A stretch of 64,000 bases of DNA from a bacterium (GTDB lineage Bacteria; Bacteroidota; Bacteroidia; B-17B0; Aurantibacillaceae). Positions within the stretch are counted from its first letter, which is position 1, and each line of letters begins with the position of its first letter. The DNA is taken from the NCBI GenBank assembly GCA_029945625.1, contig JAQSCW010000046.1:1-64000 (forward strand). Direction: 5' to 3'. This document shows positions 26,367 to 34,453 of the stretch, one piece after another. The notes beneath the pieces were generated by a model. That model was not told the DNA's origin, did not search any database, and saw only the letters and a list, made by a program, of their open reading frames with translations. A program made the translations under genes and the position numbers.

Positions 26367-29300
26367 ATAAAAAATCGTTATTAAAATTTTGAACCCAGTT
26401 TAAATGCATTTTTAGTTTTAAAAGTTCTATTGCCTCATCGATTAACCCTTCAATTTTATTATCGGGACAATTGGCGATAAGTTTTTGCCTGTAAAAATTT
26501 ATTGCTTCAAATAAATCCTCTGAATTAGATAATGATCCTTTGCGGAACTCTATAAATCCCTTTATAAATGAATCTCTCGCATCGCCTAATGTTTTTTCGG
26601 AAGGAATTCTCCTGTTTAGTTCTAGAACGAATTCAGAAAAGGCTTTTAACAAAAGTAAACAAGCATCGTCCGGCTGTGAGATCAAAATACGAATGCACGC
26701 TCCTCTTAAATGTTTTAGATTATCAATTTGAGAACCTGAAGGATCATACCCAATTAATTCAATGAATTTCCAAACAACATCAATGTCTGCATCTTTACCA
26801 TAAACAATATCAAGCAGAGAGGCGTTTTCTCCATCTACTTCATAACCATTGCGTGCATACTTAGAATGAAAGTATAAATCAACAAACTCTTTAAAAGGTA
26901 CATTTCCCTCATTAACTCCGATGTCGCAGGCTTGACGCATTGCATCAATTGCTTGATATCTTTTTGCTTCAACTTCTCTATATACGAAATCAACAAGATA
27001 ATTTAAGCACTTTTGGATAACAGAATTCCCTTTTCTGTTTTGCAGATTTTGAATTTCAATTTCTGTTCTTTTTTCAGAATAATAACGGTGAATATATTTT
27101 CTAAGATTTTCAATATACGTTTCATCAGAATGCTTTTTCCCTTTGATTAAGAATGTAGCGGAGTTGAAATCCACGCTGTAATCGTTAATTATACCTATTG
27201 TAGATAACCTGTAAATTGCTTTTTCCGTATCGGACTTGTCACGAAGCTTGTAATAAAGGTTCTTGACCTTACTAGCAAAGGCTTTATCATCTTCTAAATT
27301 TTGTGTTAAGCCTTGATTCAGTTTTGTTAAATCCTCAATGAAACCTAAATAATCAGGTTTGTAAGCCTCTCGTATCTGTTCTTTTGAAAAGTTATATCCA
27401 GTTTTCTCCAATAAAATTGCAACCAATTTTGAAATATGAAAGTCCCAATCAGTTGTGAAACCTACTGCGACATTAAAGGGTTCATTAATATTTAGTTCAA
27501 CTAATTTTGTTTCAATGCCATCGGAATGTTCAGCTGCTAACGAATTTAAAATCCAAGCAGTAATATTTCCATCAGCAGGCGCAAGTTCAAGAAGCACTTT
27601 CCTTATAGACTTTACAATTGTTTGACATTCATCTAAAGGAAAAGAGATAGTTCTGTAACTTTCTTCTAATTCAGGCAAAAGAAGCGCACCATATTTTTCA
27701 CCGAAGGATTTTTGAACAAATAAATATCCTCTTCCGGTTTGAGGACTCTGCCAGTAGGACAATTTTGCATCTATGCCATACTCTTCATTCAGTTTAATGT
27801 TTAGACTATCAATTGTTTTTTTTGCCGGATATGAAATTTCATTTAAAAGTTCGAACAATGTCCATTTTTCTTTGTCTTGCCCTTTAAATGAATTGTTGTG
27901 AAAGTGAAGTAAATGAGATTTATCTAATGAAACATCAATAGTTTCAAATTCTCCACTATCCGTTTTTCTTTTTCTTACTCTATGTTTGAAATTATTTTCA
28001 TCATTGTACAGGATGAAGGAAATTGCAAGTTTTTTATCACGTCCTGCACGCCCTGCTTCCTGCACATAGCTTTCAATGGAAGGGGGATAATTATTATGCA
28101 CGGTATAACGGATATTTCTCTTATTAATCCCCATACCAAAAGCTTTAGTGGAAACTAATAGTGCCAATTCATTTCGTTTAAATTTATTTTGATTTTCTTC
28201 GTTGTCCAGCTCTATTTTTTGTGCGATGTTTCCATCGCTATCATCTGCGCCTAAAAATGTACCCTTTAGAATATCGAGTTGAATATTTTCAAATATTCCG
28301 TGCGGTTCCCTTCTGAAATTATCATCTTGATTTCTTAACCTGTACAAATCGGTAACACCAAAATACCATCTTCTATGTGGACAGAAGACAAGCCCTGCAT
28401 TCGTATTTGAAGTATTATAAAAATCTGACGTGATTTTTTTATCAAGTTGAATGAAAGCAAAATCTTCCACGGCATTATCGAAAGTTGGATCAAAGCAAAG
28501 GTTTAGATCAGTATTAAATTTATTAAACTCTTCAGGCATCCCTCTTAATAACTCATTCAGCGCCTTCTGTTTCTTTTCACCAACAATTATTCTTTTACTA
28601 AAGTCGTCCGGATCTCTTCCTTTATCTAATCTGTACTGCTCAATTTCATCACTAATACTAACAGGAACGATTTTAAATTGTAATTCTTTTCGCTTAACAG
28701 TTTCAAATCGCACAACGGAATCTTCTCCCAAATCAACACCTTCTTTTGGACTTAATTCTCTTTGCACGTCTGCCAAAACATCAAACGAAGCGGTTGCTGT
28801 CAGTCCAAAAATTGGCAAGTGACCGTCTCCTTTTATTTTGCAATACCTTCTCGCATTCTCTCCTAAACTTAAATATGAAGTTCGGAAATCATGACCCCAT
28901 TCGCTAACACAATGCGCTTCATCAATAACAAAATAGGAAAAGTAAATTTGATCCGTGATCATATTTCCTAACATCTCCCTGAATTTTACAATTTGTAATC
29001 TTTCAGGAGAAACAAAACAGAATAGTGAAGAACCATTTGCAATATCAAACTCTGCCTTTGCTCTTTTCTTTCCTTTAACGGAACTATTTATATAGCTACA
29101 TGAATCAATGAACGCATCAAATAACTCCTGAACCTGATCTTGCATTAAAGATTTAATTGGGTCAACAACCATTGTTATGCCCGGCTGCATAACACAAGCC
29201 AACTGATATGTTAACGATTTACCACCGCCTGTTGGAAGCAAACCAATTATGCTTTCACATTGTAATGCTTTATTAAGAATTGGTAATTGACCGGGTAAAA

Positions 29301-30714
29301 AATCTCTATTTCTAAAAACTGCATTTAAGAAATATTTTAGGTTATTTACTCTAGCCTCAATTGGTTTATACTGCTCGTTTTCTATTTTTTCAGAAACGGG
29401 TAAATATTTTATTAAATCCCCCGTATGCAACTTTCGGAAGCCCTTGTTTGATTTTACCGATCTAACAGTTGCGTATAAAGGTGGTGGATTTTTTAGTTTG
29501 ATTTGATTTGGAATTCCTTCACGCTGGAGGACTGAGTAATCAATTACTAATTCATATATAGTGTCATCAAAACTAACTTGATCAATTAATTTTCTATTTG
29601 TGCCGGAAAAACCTATGAATTCTTTGGATGCATAAAGGCTAATTGAAATTTCAGGAAGTTTGAAAGCAATGCCTGACAATTCAAAAATATTTTTTATTTG
29701 ATTCTTCAAATCGTCAATTGCAAATTCGGCAACCGCAATATCCCTCTCGACAAAACAAAAATTCCATTTATGAAGATTCAAGTCGAGATTACCATTGATG
29801 ATTAATTCTAAAATAGTTTTTTGAACTCTTGCTATTGCTATTGGAGCTAATGCAGCAAACAAAGCATTATATGATTCCTTAGAACTATAAAGAGGTTTTT
29901 GAATATTGTTTTTGTAGGGTTCAAAAGACTTGTCAGATAAATAGTTTTTTATCAGCTCAAGCTTTTGGTTCATGTTATTCCACTCGCTTGTTCTTATTCT
30001 GATTGTCTGACCCCAATCGTTTTGAAAAGTAGCTTTATCTCTTTGCTCATCAAGCATTCTTTGTTGGGGATCATTGTGTTGCGACCCATCAACTTCAACG
30101 ATAAATCCTTTCTGAGCATTAATAGCTGTTGGGAATTGCAATACAAAGTCAGCTCGCTGACTACTAAAATCTCTATGCTGCCATCTCGTAACGAATTCGT
30201 TTGAAACGAGTGTGTCAAATTCTCTTTGCGTATCAAATAATTGAACTGCAATTTTTCCAAGATCATCACCTAGATATCCCGGTAGCTTTTTAAATAAAAA
30301 ATCCTCCTCAAATTCGCTTCCCAAATTTTCCCAACTTGTTTGAAAAGACTTTTTAATTTCATTAGCACCTAGTCGAGGATCGATAATGTGGAAGGCTTGC
30401 CAATATTTTGATATAAAATCTTCGTTCTGTTCAGTTACCTTAAATACAACCCTTCCTGAAACCTCACCAACACTCAGATTAAATATTTTCGCAAAGTGTT
30501 CCTCTAATTCAAGAGTCAACCTTGTAGGACATCCTCTCGATATTAAATTAGATAGAACTTGAAAATTAGACAGAAAACGACAATCGAATGTGTTTGACCC
30601 GGCAATTTGTAAATCAAACTCAGAGAGCGACTTAATAGTATCGTCAGAAAAAAAATCTTTTTCTTTTAATTCCCGGTAAAAGGGCTCTATGATATATGCA
30701 CCGAATAATCTCAC
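26317..30714 (-). CDS. RecQ-like helicase with embedded DUF559/Vsr-type nuclease motif (1465 aa)
   Basis: The start is GTG at 30714, sharing its G with the upstream TAG stop. The region ~170-245 contains a DUF559-type nuclease signature: RADFVLQF, then FIVEVDGSQHND and TIRIRTSEW. The helicase core shows a RecQ-type Q region FLPGQLPILNKAL (471-483), Walker A LLPTGGGKSLTYQ (491-503), DEAH at 597-600 followed by CVSEWGHDFR, and QEAGRAGR (884-891). About 500 further residues have no recognised domain. The combination suggests DNA unwinding coupled to cleavage. It heads a module with the coiled-coil and PD-(D/E)XK genes. I could not match the set to a named defence system. Confidence 0.75.
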   Translation of the reverse strand: MRLFGAYIIEPFYRELKEKDFFSDDTIKSLSEFDLQIAGSNTFDCRFLSNFQVLSNLISRGCPTRLTLELEEHFAKIFNLSVGEVSGRVVFKVTEQNEDFISKYWQAFHIIDPRLGANEIKKSFQTSWENLGSEFEEDFLFKKLPGYLGDDLGKIAVQLFDTQREFDTLVSNEFVTRWQHRDFSSQRADFVLQFPTAINAQKGFIVEVDGSQHNDPQQRMLDEQRDKATFQNDWGQTIRIRTSEWNNMNQKLELIKNYLSDKSFEPYKNNIQKPLYSSKESYNALFAALAPIAIARVQKTILELIINGNLDLNLHKWNFCFVERDIAVAEFAIDDLKNQIKNIFELSGIAFKLPEISISLYASKEFIGFSGTNRKLIDQVSFDDTIYELVIDYSVLQREGIPNQIKLKNPPPLYATVRSVKSNKGFRKLHTGDLIKYLPVSEKIENEQYKPIEARVNNLKYFLNAVFRNRDFLPGQLPILNKALQCESIIGLLPTGGGKSLTYQLACVMQPGITMVVDPIKSLMQDQVQELFDAFIDSCSYINSSVKGKKRAKAEFDIANGSSLFCFVSPERLQIVKFREMLGNMITDQIYFSYFVIDEAHCVSEWGHDFRTSYLSLGENARRYCKIKGDGHLPIFGLTATASFDVLADVQRELSPKEGVDLGEDSVVRFETVKRKELQFKIVPVSISDEIEQYRLDKGRDPDDFSKRIIVGEKKQKALNELLRGMPEEFNKFNTDLNLCFDPTFDNAVEDFAFIQLDKKITSDFYNTSNTNAGLVFCPHRRWYFGVTDLYRLRNQDDNFRREPHGIFENIQLDILKGTFLGADDSDGNIAQKIELDNEENQNKFKRNELALLVSTKAFGMGINKRNIRYTVHNNYPPSIESYVQEAGRAGRDKKLAISFILYNDENNFKHRVRKRKTDSGEFETIDVSLDKSHLLHFHNNSFKGQDKEKWTLFELLNEISYPAKKTIDSLNIKLNEEYGIDAKLSYWQSPQTGRGYLFVQKSFGEKYGALLLPELEESYRTISFPLDECQTIVKSIRKVLLELAPADGNITAWILNSLAAEHSDGIETKLVELNINEPFNVAVGFTTDWDFHISKLVAILLEKTGYNFSKEQIREAYKPDYLGFIEDLTKLNQGLTQNLEDDKAFASKVKNLYYKLRDKSDTEKAIYRLSTIGIINDYSVDFNSATFLIKGKKHSDETYIENLRKYIHRYYSEKRTEIEIQNLQNRKGNSVIQKCLNYLVDFVYREVEAKRYQAIDAMRQACDIGVNEGNVPFKEFVDLYFHSKYARNGYEVDGENASLLDIVYGKDADIDVVWKFIELIGYDPSGSQIDNLKHLRGACIRILISQPDDACLLLLKAFSEFVLELNRRIPSEKTLGDARDSFIKGFIEFRKGSLSNSEDLFEAINFYRQKLIANCPDNKIEGLIDEAIELLKLKMHLNWVQNFNNDFLYDYSGRNTSRTAEVTE

Positions 30715-30914
30715 TATTTCTTTTTAGTAGCTAATAATTCTTTGGGGTTAATCTTTAATATTTCAGCAATATCAAAAAGTATTTCTATGCTGGGTTGTCT
30801 CCGATTTTGGACATAAGAGTTAACCATGTTGTAGCTTTTTCCTAAATGCTCCGCCAACCACGTTTGAGTGATTCCCTTTTCTTCAAGTACTTCTTTTATC
30901 CGGTTCATTTTCAA
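30714..30914 (-). CDS. XRE-family regulator, first gene of the defence operon
   Basis: This 66-residue protein is essentially one helix-turn-helix domain: LEEKGITQTWLAEHLGKSYNMVNSYVQNRRQPSIEILFDIAEIL. Single-domain Cro/C-type regulators at the head of restriction operons often act as timing controllers (C proteins). Here it is followed, with a one-base overlap, by the helicase and then ten more genes, so it could control the whole defence operon. A perfect 7-3-7 palindrome upstream (30954-30970) is a good operator candidate. A second in-frame ATG lies two codons in. Confidence 0.85.
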   Translation of the reverse strand: MKMNRIKEVLEEKGITQTWLAEHLGKSYNMVNSYVQNRRQPSIEILFDIAEILKINPKELLATKKK

Positions 30915-30953
30915 AGATTTTGAACATGTTAAATATACATTTTTTTTGCTACC

Positions 30954-30970
30954 ATCTCATTTTATGAGAT
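30954..30970. promoter_or_regulatory. Palindromic operator upstream of the defence-operon regulator
   Basis: ATCTCAT-TTT-ATGAGAT is a perfect inverted repeat 40 bases before the XRE start. A CAATTTTG box, close to TAnnTTTG, lies just upstream on the minus strand, so the palindrome would sit near the transcription start, suited to repression. A further half-like ATCTCA occurs near 31045. Confidence 0.55.
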
Positions 30971-31099
30971 ACAAAATTGATTTTTCGTTGAGAACTATGT
31001 TTTTCATCTTCATTGAGGAAAAAGCACTCTTTCTTAAAACTTTTATCTCACAGAAAATCAATGCTTTAAATATTTAATGAAATAAAAAAGGGGATTTAT

Positions 31100-31130
31100 T
31101 TTGCAATTATACAGAACATTTATACTTTTG
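31100..31130 (+). promoter_or_regulatory. Consensus promoter of the XRE/ImmA-like regulator
   Basis: TTTG (31100-31103), 19 nt, then TACTTTTG (31123-31130): an exact match to the Bacteroidota housekeeping promoter, 28 bases before the ATG. It lacks the island element AAACCGRGAAAG. Confidence 0.7.
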
Positions 31131-31158
31131 ATATGCAATTAAAGCGAAACTGTAACGA

Positions 31159-32193
31159 ATGAGCCCTAACAGATTAAATCCTAAAATGATAGCGTTGGCT
31201 AGAGAGTCGAGAGGCTTGTCTCAGCTTGAATTAGCGGAAAAGCTAAGCCTTTCACCTTCTCACATGTCTCGGATCGAGCAGGATTTCACAGAGCTTGGGG
31301 AGCATCATTTAAAAGCCCTTTCAAGCGTTTTAAATTATCCGGAAGGATTCTTTTATCAGGAAGGCGAAACACTCCCTCCTGCACTTGCCTTACGCAAACG
31401 CAATATAGTAGCACAAAAAGTTCTGCTTCCTGTTGAAGCGGAAGTAAACATTAATCGGCTACACGTAGAGAAATTATTAAATGCAATCGGTCATCCGGAA
31501 ATCAACTTGCCTGTTTTGGATATTGAAAAATTAGGATCGCCTGCTGAAGCGGCACGCAAACTTCGTAAACTTTGGAAGATTGAAAAAGGCTATATAAATA
31601 ATCTCACTAAAGTATTAGAAGAGAACGGATTGTTTTTAATCAACTTTGATTTCAATACAGACCGTGTGGATGGGATGAGCATTTTGGCAAATGGCAAATT
31701 CCCAATTATGTTTTCAAACAAAAGAAGTTTAGGGGATCGCCAACGATTCACTTTAGCTTATGAGTTGGGGCATTTAGTCATGCACCTTTATACGAATCCT
31801 TCATTTACAAGGGATATAAGTCATGAAGCAAACGAATTCGCTGCCGAATTTTTAATGCCTGAAAAAGACATCAAATCAGATTTTAAAGATGGTGTTACGC
31901 TTAACATCTTAGCAGATTTAAAACGCAAGTGGAAACTTTCCATGCAAGCGTTATTATACAGAGCAAACGATATCGGTATTATAACCGATAATCAAAAAAG
32001 ATATTTGATAAATCAATTTAACTCAATGAATATCCGCAGAAGAGAACCTGCGGAATTGGATGTTCCAAGAGAAAACCCAATGAAGTTGAGAGATATGATC
32101 ACCAACTACAAAAACAAACAAAAATTAAATGTAAAACAACTCGCTTTGTTTTTTAATTCAAGCGAAGACGAGTTCTTGAGTAAATATTCGTAA
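31159..32193 (+). CDS. XRE/COG2856 (ImmA/IrrE-like) regulator with altered zinc motif
   Basis: The 344-residue protein joins an N-terminal helix-turn-helix (about 10-60: ALARESRGLSQLELAEKL) to an ImmA/IrrE-like domain (about 150-260) and a C-terminal tail. In mobile elements such proteins hold lytic or transfer genes off and respond to DNA damage through cleavage of a repressor. The usual HExxH zinc site reads YELGH at 201-205: the first histidine is Tyr (codon TAT at 31759-31761, one base from CAT). Peptidase activity is therefore doubtful, unless this is an accepted variant of the family. It is divergent from the defence operon and lies between the two halves of the island, where a master regulator is expected. 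Confidence 0.85.
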   Translation: MSPNRLNPKMIALARESRGLSQLELAEKLSLSPSHMSRIEQDFTELGEHHLKALSSVLNYPEGFFYQEGETLPPALALRKRNIVAQKVLLPVEAEVNINRLHVEKLLNAIGHPEINLPVLDIEKLGSPAEAARKLRKLWKIEKGYINNLTKVLEENGLFLINFDFNTDRVDGMSILANGKFPIMFSNKRSLGDRQRFTLAYELGHLVMHLYTNPSFTRDISHEANEFAAEFLMPEKDIKSDFKDGVTLNILADLKRKWKLSMQALLYRANDIGIITDNQKRYLINQFNSMNIRRREPAELDVPRENPMKLRDMITNYKNKQKLNVKQLALFFNSSEDEFLSKYS

Positions 32194-32222
32194 TTAGTAA
32201 CATATATAGAGGGAAAGAAAAG

Positions 32223-32426
32223 ATGAGCATCACGACAGAAAAGTTCGATTTGAAGGCTTACTCGAAGAAAGAGTTAGCTGAGAAGTATGAAGTGTCAGTA
32301 AAGACCTTCAACAAATGGTTAGAACCTTTTACCGAAAAGGTTGGAGCAAAAAGAGGTCGCTATTACACGGTGAACCAAGTTATAATCATAGTAGATGTTT
32401 TGGGATTACCCGGTGTAATGCACTAA
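32223..32426 (+). CDS. DUF4248-like small DNA-binding protein (copy 1)
   Basis: This 67-residue protein has the pattern YSKKELAEKYEVSVKTFNKW followed by GRYYTVNQVIIIVDVLGLP. This resembles the Bacteroidota DUF4248 family and a MerR-like helix-turn-helix. It lies 29 bases after the ImmA-like gene and is probably co-transcribed with it. A paralogue is at 33419-33628. It could be a regulator of the shared island promoters; this is inference. Confidence 0.7.
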   Translation: MSITTEKFDLKAYSKKELAEKYEVSVKTFNKWLEPFTEKVGAKRGRYYTVNQVIIIVDVLGLPGVMH

Positions 32427-32505
32427 TTTTTCTTTATCACTTTATTTTCTTGAAAATTTATTGGATGGGTAGCCGGAATGGTTACCCTTTATTTTTTATT
32501 TAAAT

Positions 32506-32770
32506 CTCCCCGGAATTCCCCCCGATTACTTTCACGGTAACCCCGGATATTTTGCGGCATTTCAAGTCCTTTCCCGGAATCTCCCCCGATTCCCCCCGAA
32601 TAAATCCGCAATCATCCCCATAAAAATTCACTGCCCAAAACTGCCCAAACCTTCCCAAATCTTCCGAAAATTTCTCTTAGGTAACGATGCGTGCCGTTTT
32701 CTTCTCATGCGTTCCGAAAATTTCTCTTTGCTGCAAAATTTCGCTCTTATCGTCAGAATTTTTCTCATGC
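32506..32770 (+). repeat. C-rich non-coding region with iteron-like short direct repeats
   Basis: The 32427-32863 gap holds no gene, but its plus strand is strongly pyrimidine/C-rich. TTCCGAAAATTTCTCTT is repeated exactly at 32662-32678 and 32712-32728. TTCTCATGC occurs at 32702-32710 and 32762-32770. CTGCCCAAA is tandem at 32632-32649. A CCCGGAAT...CCCCCGATT unit occurs near 32510 and again near 32575. Such arrays serve as replication origins or regulator-binding regions in mobile elements; which one applies here is not decided. Confidence 0.6.
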
Positions 32771-32775
32771 AACCC

Positions 32776-32813
32776 AAACCGAGAAAGTGCTGAATACAGC
32801 TACTGCACCTTTG
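32776..32813 (+). promoter_or_regulatory. Island-type promoter (shared motif, copy 2)
   Basis: AAACCGAGAAAG (32776-32787) is followed 26 nt later by the end of CACCTTTG (32806-32813), a near -7 box. It drives the 182-residue protein at 32864 and the DUF4248-like gene after it. The spacing is identical to the copies at 12.7 kb and 33.7 kb. Confidence 0.7.
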
Positions 32814-32863
32814 TATCGTCAAAGCGACAAACCTAAAACCGTAATCAATAAAAAGTAAATAAA

Positions 32864-33412
32864 ATGAACGCAGTAAGAAAAATCAAAACGCCAGTATCAC
32901 ATTTAAGAGTGATAAAAGGTGGAAAATCAAATCCAAAAAACAACATCGTTGAAAACACTTGGAATTTTATCCACGCAGCATTATGGAATAACAACGAGTT
33001 CTCTTATAAAGAAGAAACGCAATTCCAAAACCTGATCGCAGAACACTACAACAACTTTAAAAACCCTACAAAAGTTTTTGAAGAGATCATCGAACGTGTG
33101 TGTTTAGCAAAACGCTATATAAATAGAAAACGTGGACGCTACATCGCAAAGCCGATTGATTGGTTAAACATTAATTATTACGCAGGATTAACCGGAACTG
33201 AAGGATGGTATCAAGAAGTGTGTTTGCAACGCATAACTGTTCCTGACTATAACTACGGCATAACACTTCTTGCAAAAGCGATCAGTAAATATTTGCAAGA
33301 GCCGACAATCAAAACGATTGTGACCTTCCGCAAAAAATTAATTGCAGAAAAGCAATTTGACCTTTTACAAATCTTCAATAGCGCAATTATAAATTTTCAA
33401 ATTAATAACTAA
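32864..33412 (+). CDS. Hypothetical island protein, 182 residues
   Basis: No domain was recognised. The protein is basic, begins with a disordered stretch (VSHLRVIKGGKSNPKNN) and continues as mixed helix with aromatic-rich segments (WNFIHAALWNNNEFSYKEE; KPIDWLNINYYAG). It follows the second motif promoter and a repeat-rich region, and is six bases ahead of a small DNA-binding protein. A role in replication or control of the element is possible, but only its position supports that. Confidence 0.65.
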   Translation: MNAVRKIKTPVSHLRVIKGGKSNPKNNIVENTWNFIHAALWNNNEFSYKEETQFQNLIAEHYNNFKNPTKVFEEIIERVCLAKRYINRKRGRYIAKPIDWLNINYYAGLTGTEGWYQEVCLQRITVPDYNYGITLLAKAISKYLQEPTIKTIVTFRKKLIAEKQFDLLQIFNSAIINFQINN

Positions 33413-33418
33413 ACGAAA

Positions 33419-33628
33419 ATGAAAGATCAAGAACTAAAACCACTTCCTATAAAACCCTATATGCCGGGCGAGTTGGCGAAGTATTATCAGGTAAGCGAAA
33501 AAACATTCAGGTGTTGGACAAATGTTTTTAAAGATCGCTTGGGAAAACGCAACGGAAGATATCTAACAATAAAACAAGTGGAATTAATATTCCAGGAATT
33601 AGGAACACCAAAAACAATTGAAGTGTAA
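33419..33628 (+). CDS. DUF4248-like small DNA-binding protein (copy 2)
   Basis: This 69-residue paralogue of the protein at 32223-32426 has MPGELAKYYQVSEKTFRCW, then GKRNGRYLTIKQVELIFQELGTP, the same helix-turn-helix layout and C-terminal strand-helix. It is coupled to the 182-residue gene upstream and precedes the third motif promoter. Two related regulators flanking motif promoters suggest that one or both bind the shared element. Confidence 0.7.
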   Translation: MKDQELKPLPIKPYMPGELAKYYQVSEKTFRCWTNVFKDRLGKRNGRYLTIKQVELIFQELGTPKTIEV

Positions 33629-33682
33629 TTCCGCTGACTTCTATTGTGTGCCATACTCGGCAGACTTTGGGAGTTGAAGCCT

Positions 33683-33720
33683 AAACCGGGAAAGTGTGCC
33701 AAGCAACAGTTACACCTTTG
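33683..33720 (+). promoter_or_regulatory. Island-type promoter of the phage-like structural genes (shared motif, copy 3)
   Basis: AAACCGGGAAAG (33683-33694) is followed 26 nt later by the end of CACCTTTG (33713-33720). GTGCCATACT at 33648-33657 and GAAGCCTAAACC just before the element are also found upstream of the recombinase promoter. The first gene starts 40 bases downstream at 33761. Confidence 0.72.
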
Positions 33721-33760
33721 TACCGTGATGGATGTGAAACTAATAAAAAAATAAAAAACG

Positions 33761-33952
33761 ATGTCAGAAATTAAACACACAGGAACAACAGATGGAACAG
33801 GAAATATGCTTCTCACCGCAAGCATCCTGTTCGCAAACATAGACTACTCAAGTTTGATGGACTATGCAATTAAAGCACTTGTCGGTGGGGCAATTTGGAT
33901 GGCTTTTAAAGTAGGCGGAGAATATTTCAGCGACAAAATCAAAAAAAAGTAA
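33761..33952 (+). CDS. Small membrane protein, first gene of the phage-like unit
   Basis: The 63-residue protein has an N-terminal hydrophilic part and one hydrophobic segment (YAIKALVGGAIWMAFKVGGEYF) ending in a KIKKK tail. No family was recognised. It abuts the next gene with no gap. A span with a basic tail recurs in several proteins of this unit, fitting a virion membrane or holin-type protein; this is inference. Confidence 0.6.
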   Translation: MSEIKHTGTTDGTGNMLLTASILFANIDYSSLMDYAIKALVGGAIWMAFKVGGEYFSDKIKKK

Positions 33953-34453
33953 ATGGCAAGCATTAAAAAAATACTGTTAGGCTTAGGCATAGGAGGAGGT
34001 GTTGTAGCAGGAGGAATGTATCTGTGGAGATTGAATAAGACCTCGGTGAACTTGGAAGTTGTTCCAACGGTTAAGCTACACAAGTTGGATTTGCAAGGAT
34101 TGGTGTTGAGAGTTGATGTGACGTTGAAAAATCCAACTCGCACGGGTTTAAAACTCAAGTTTCCTTTTATCAGATTAATGATTAAGGAAAGTAGCATCGG
34201 AAGTTCGCAAGCGGTTAATCAAGATATCGCATTGCCTGCATTCGGTGAGGCAAAATTCGAAGCGATAATGATACGCATTCCAATGTTCAGCCTCCTCTCT
34301 ACTGCCAAAGGCTTACTACAAGCGGTACAACAAGGCGAAGCATTTAAGATCGGAGTTACAACGATCACGACAATTGATTTGGGATTGAAAAAACTTCCCT
34401 ACGAAAAAACAGATGAAGTACAATTAATCGGAGCGCAAAATGGAAGCAAGTAA
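33953..34453 (+). CDS. LEA14/WHy-like domain protein with N-terminal membrane span
   Basis: The 166-residue protein has a glycine-zipper span at residues ~5-24 (ILLGLGIGGGVVAGGMYLW). A domain like the LEA type 2/WHy fold follows: LDLQGLVLRVDVTLKNPTRTGLKL, with VDVTLKNPT being the characteristic strand-Asn-Pro motif, and then beta-rich sequence to the end. LEA2 domains are small beta sandwiches also found as phage and envelope proteins. It overlaps the transglutaminase-like gene by 14 bases. A structural role in a membrane-bearing particle is inferred. Confidence 0.65.
   Translation: MASIKKILLGLGIGGGVVAGGMYLWRLNKTSVNLEVVPTVKLHKLDLQGLVLRVDVTLKNPTRTGLKLKFPFIRLMIKESSIGSSQAVNQDIALPAFGEAKFEAIMIRIPMFSLLSTAKGLLQAVQQGEAFKIGVTTITTIDLGLKKLPYEKTDEVQLIGAQNGSK

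Noticed and set aside
30714-32193. The XRE and ImmA-like genes as a toxin-antitoxin pair
   Set aside because: They are divergent, each heads a different gene set, and neither has a toxin domain.
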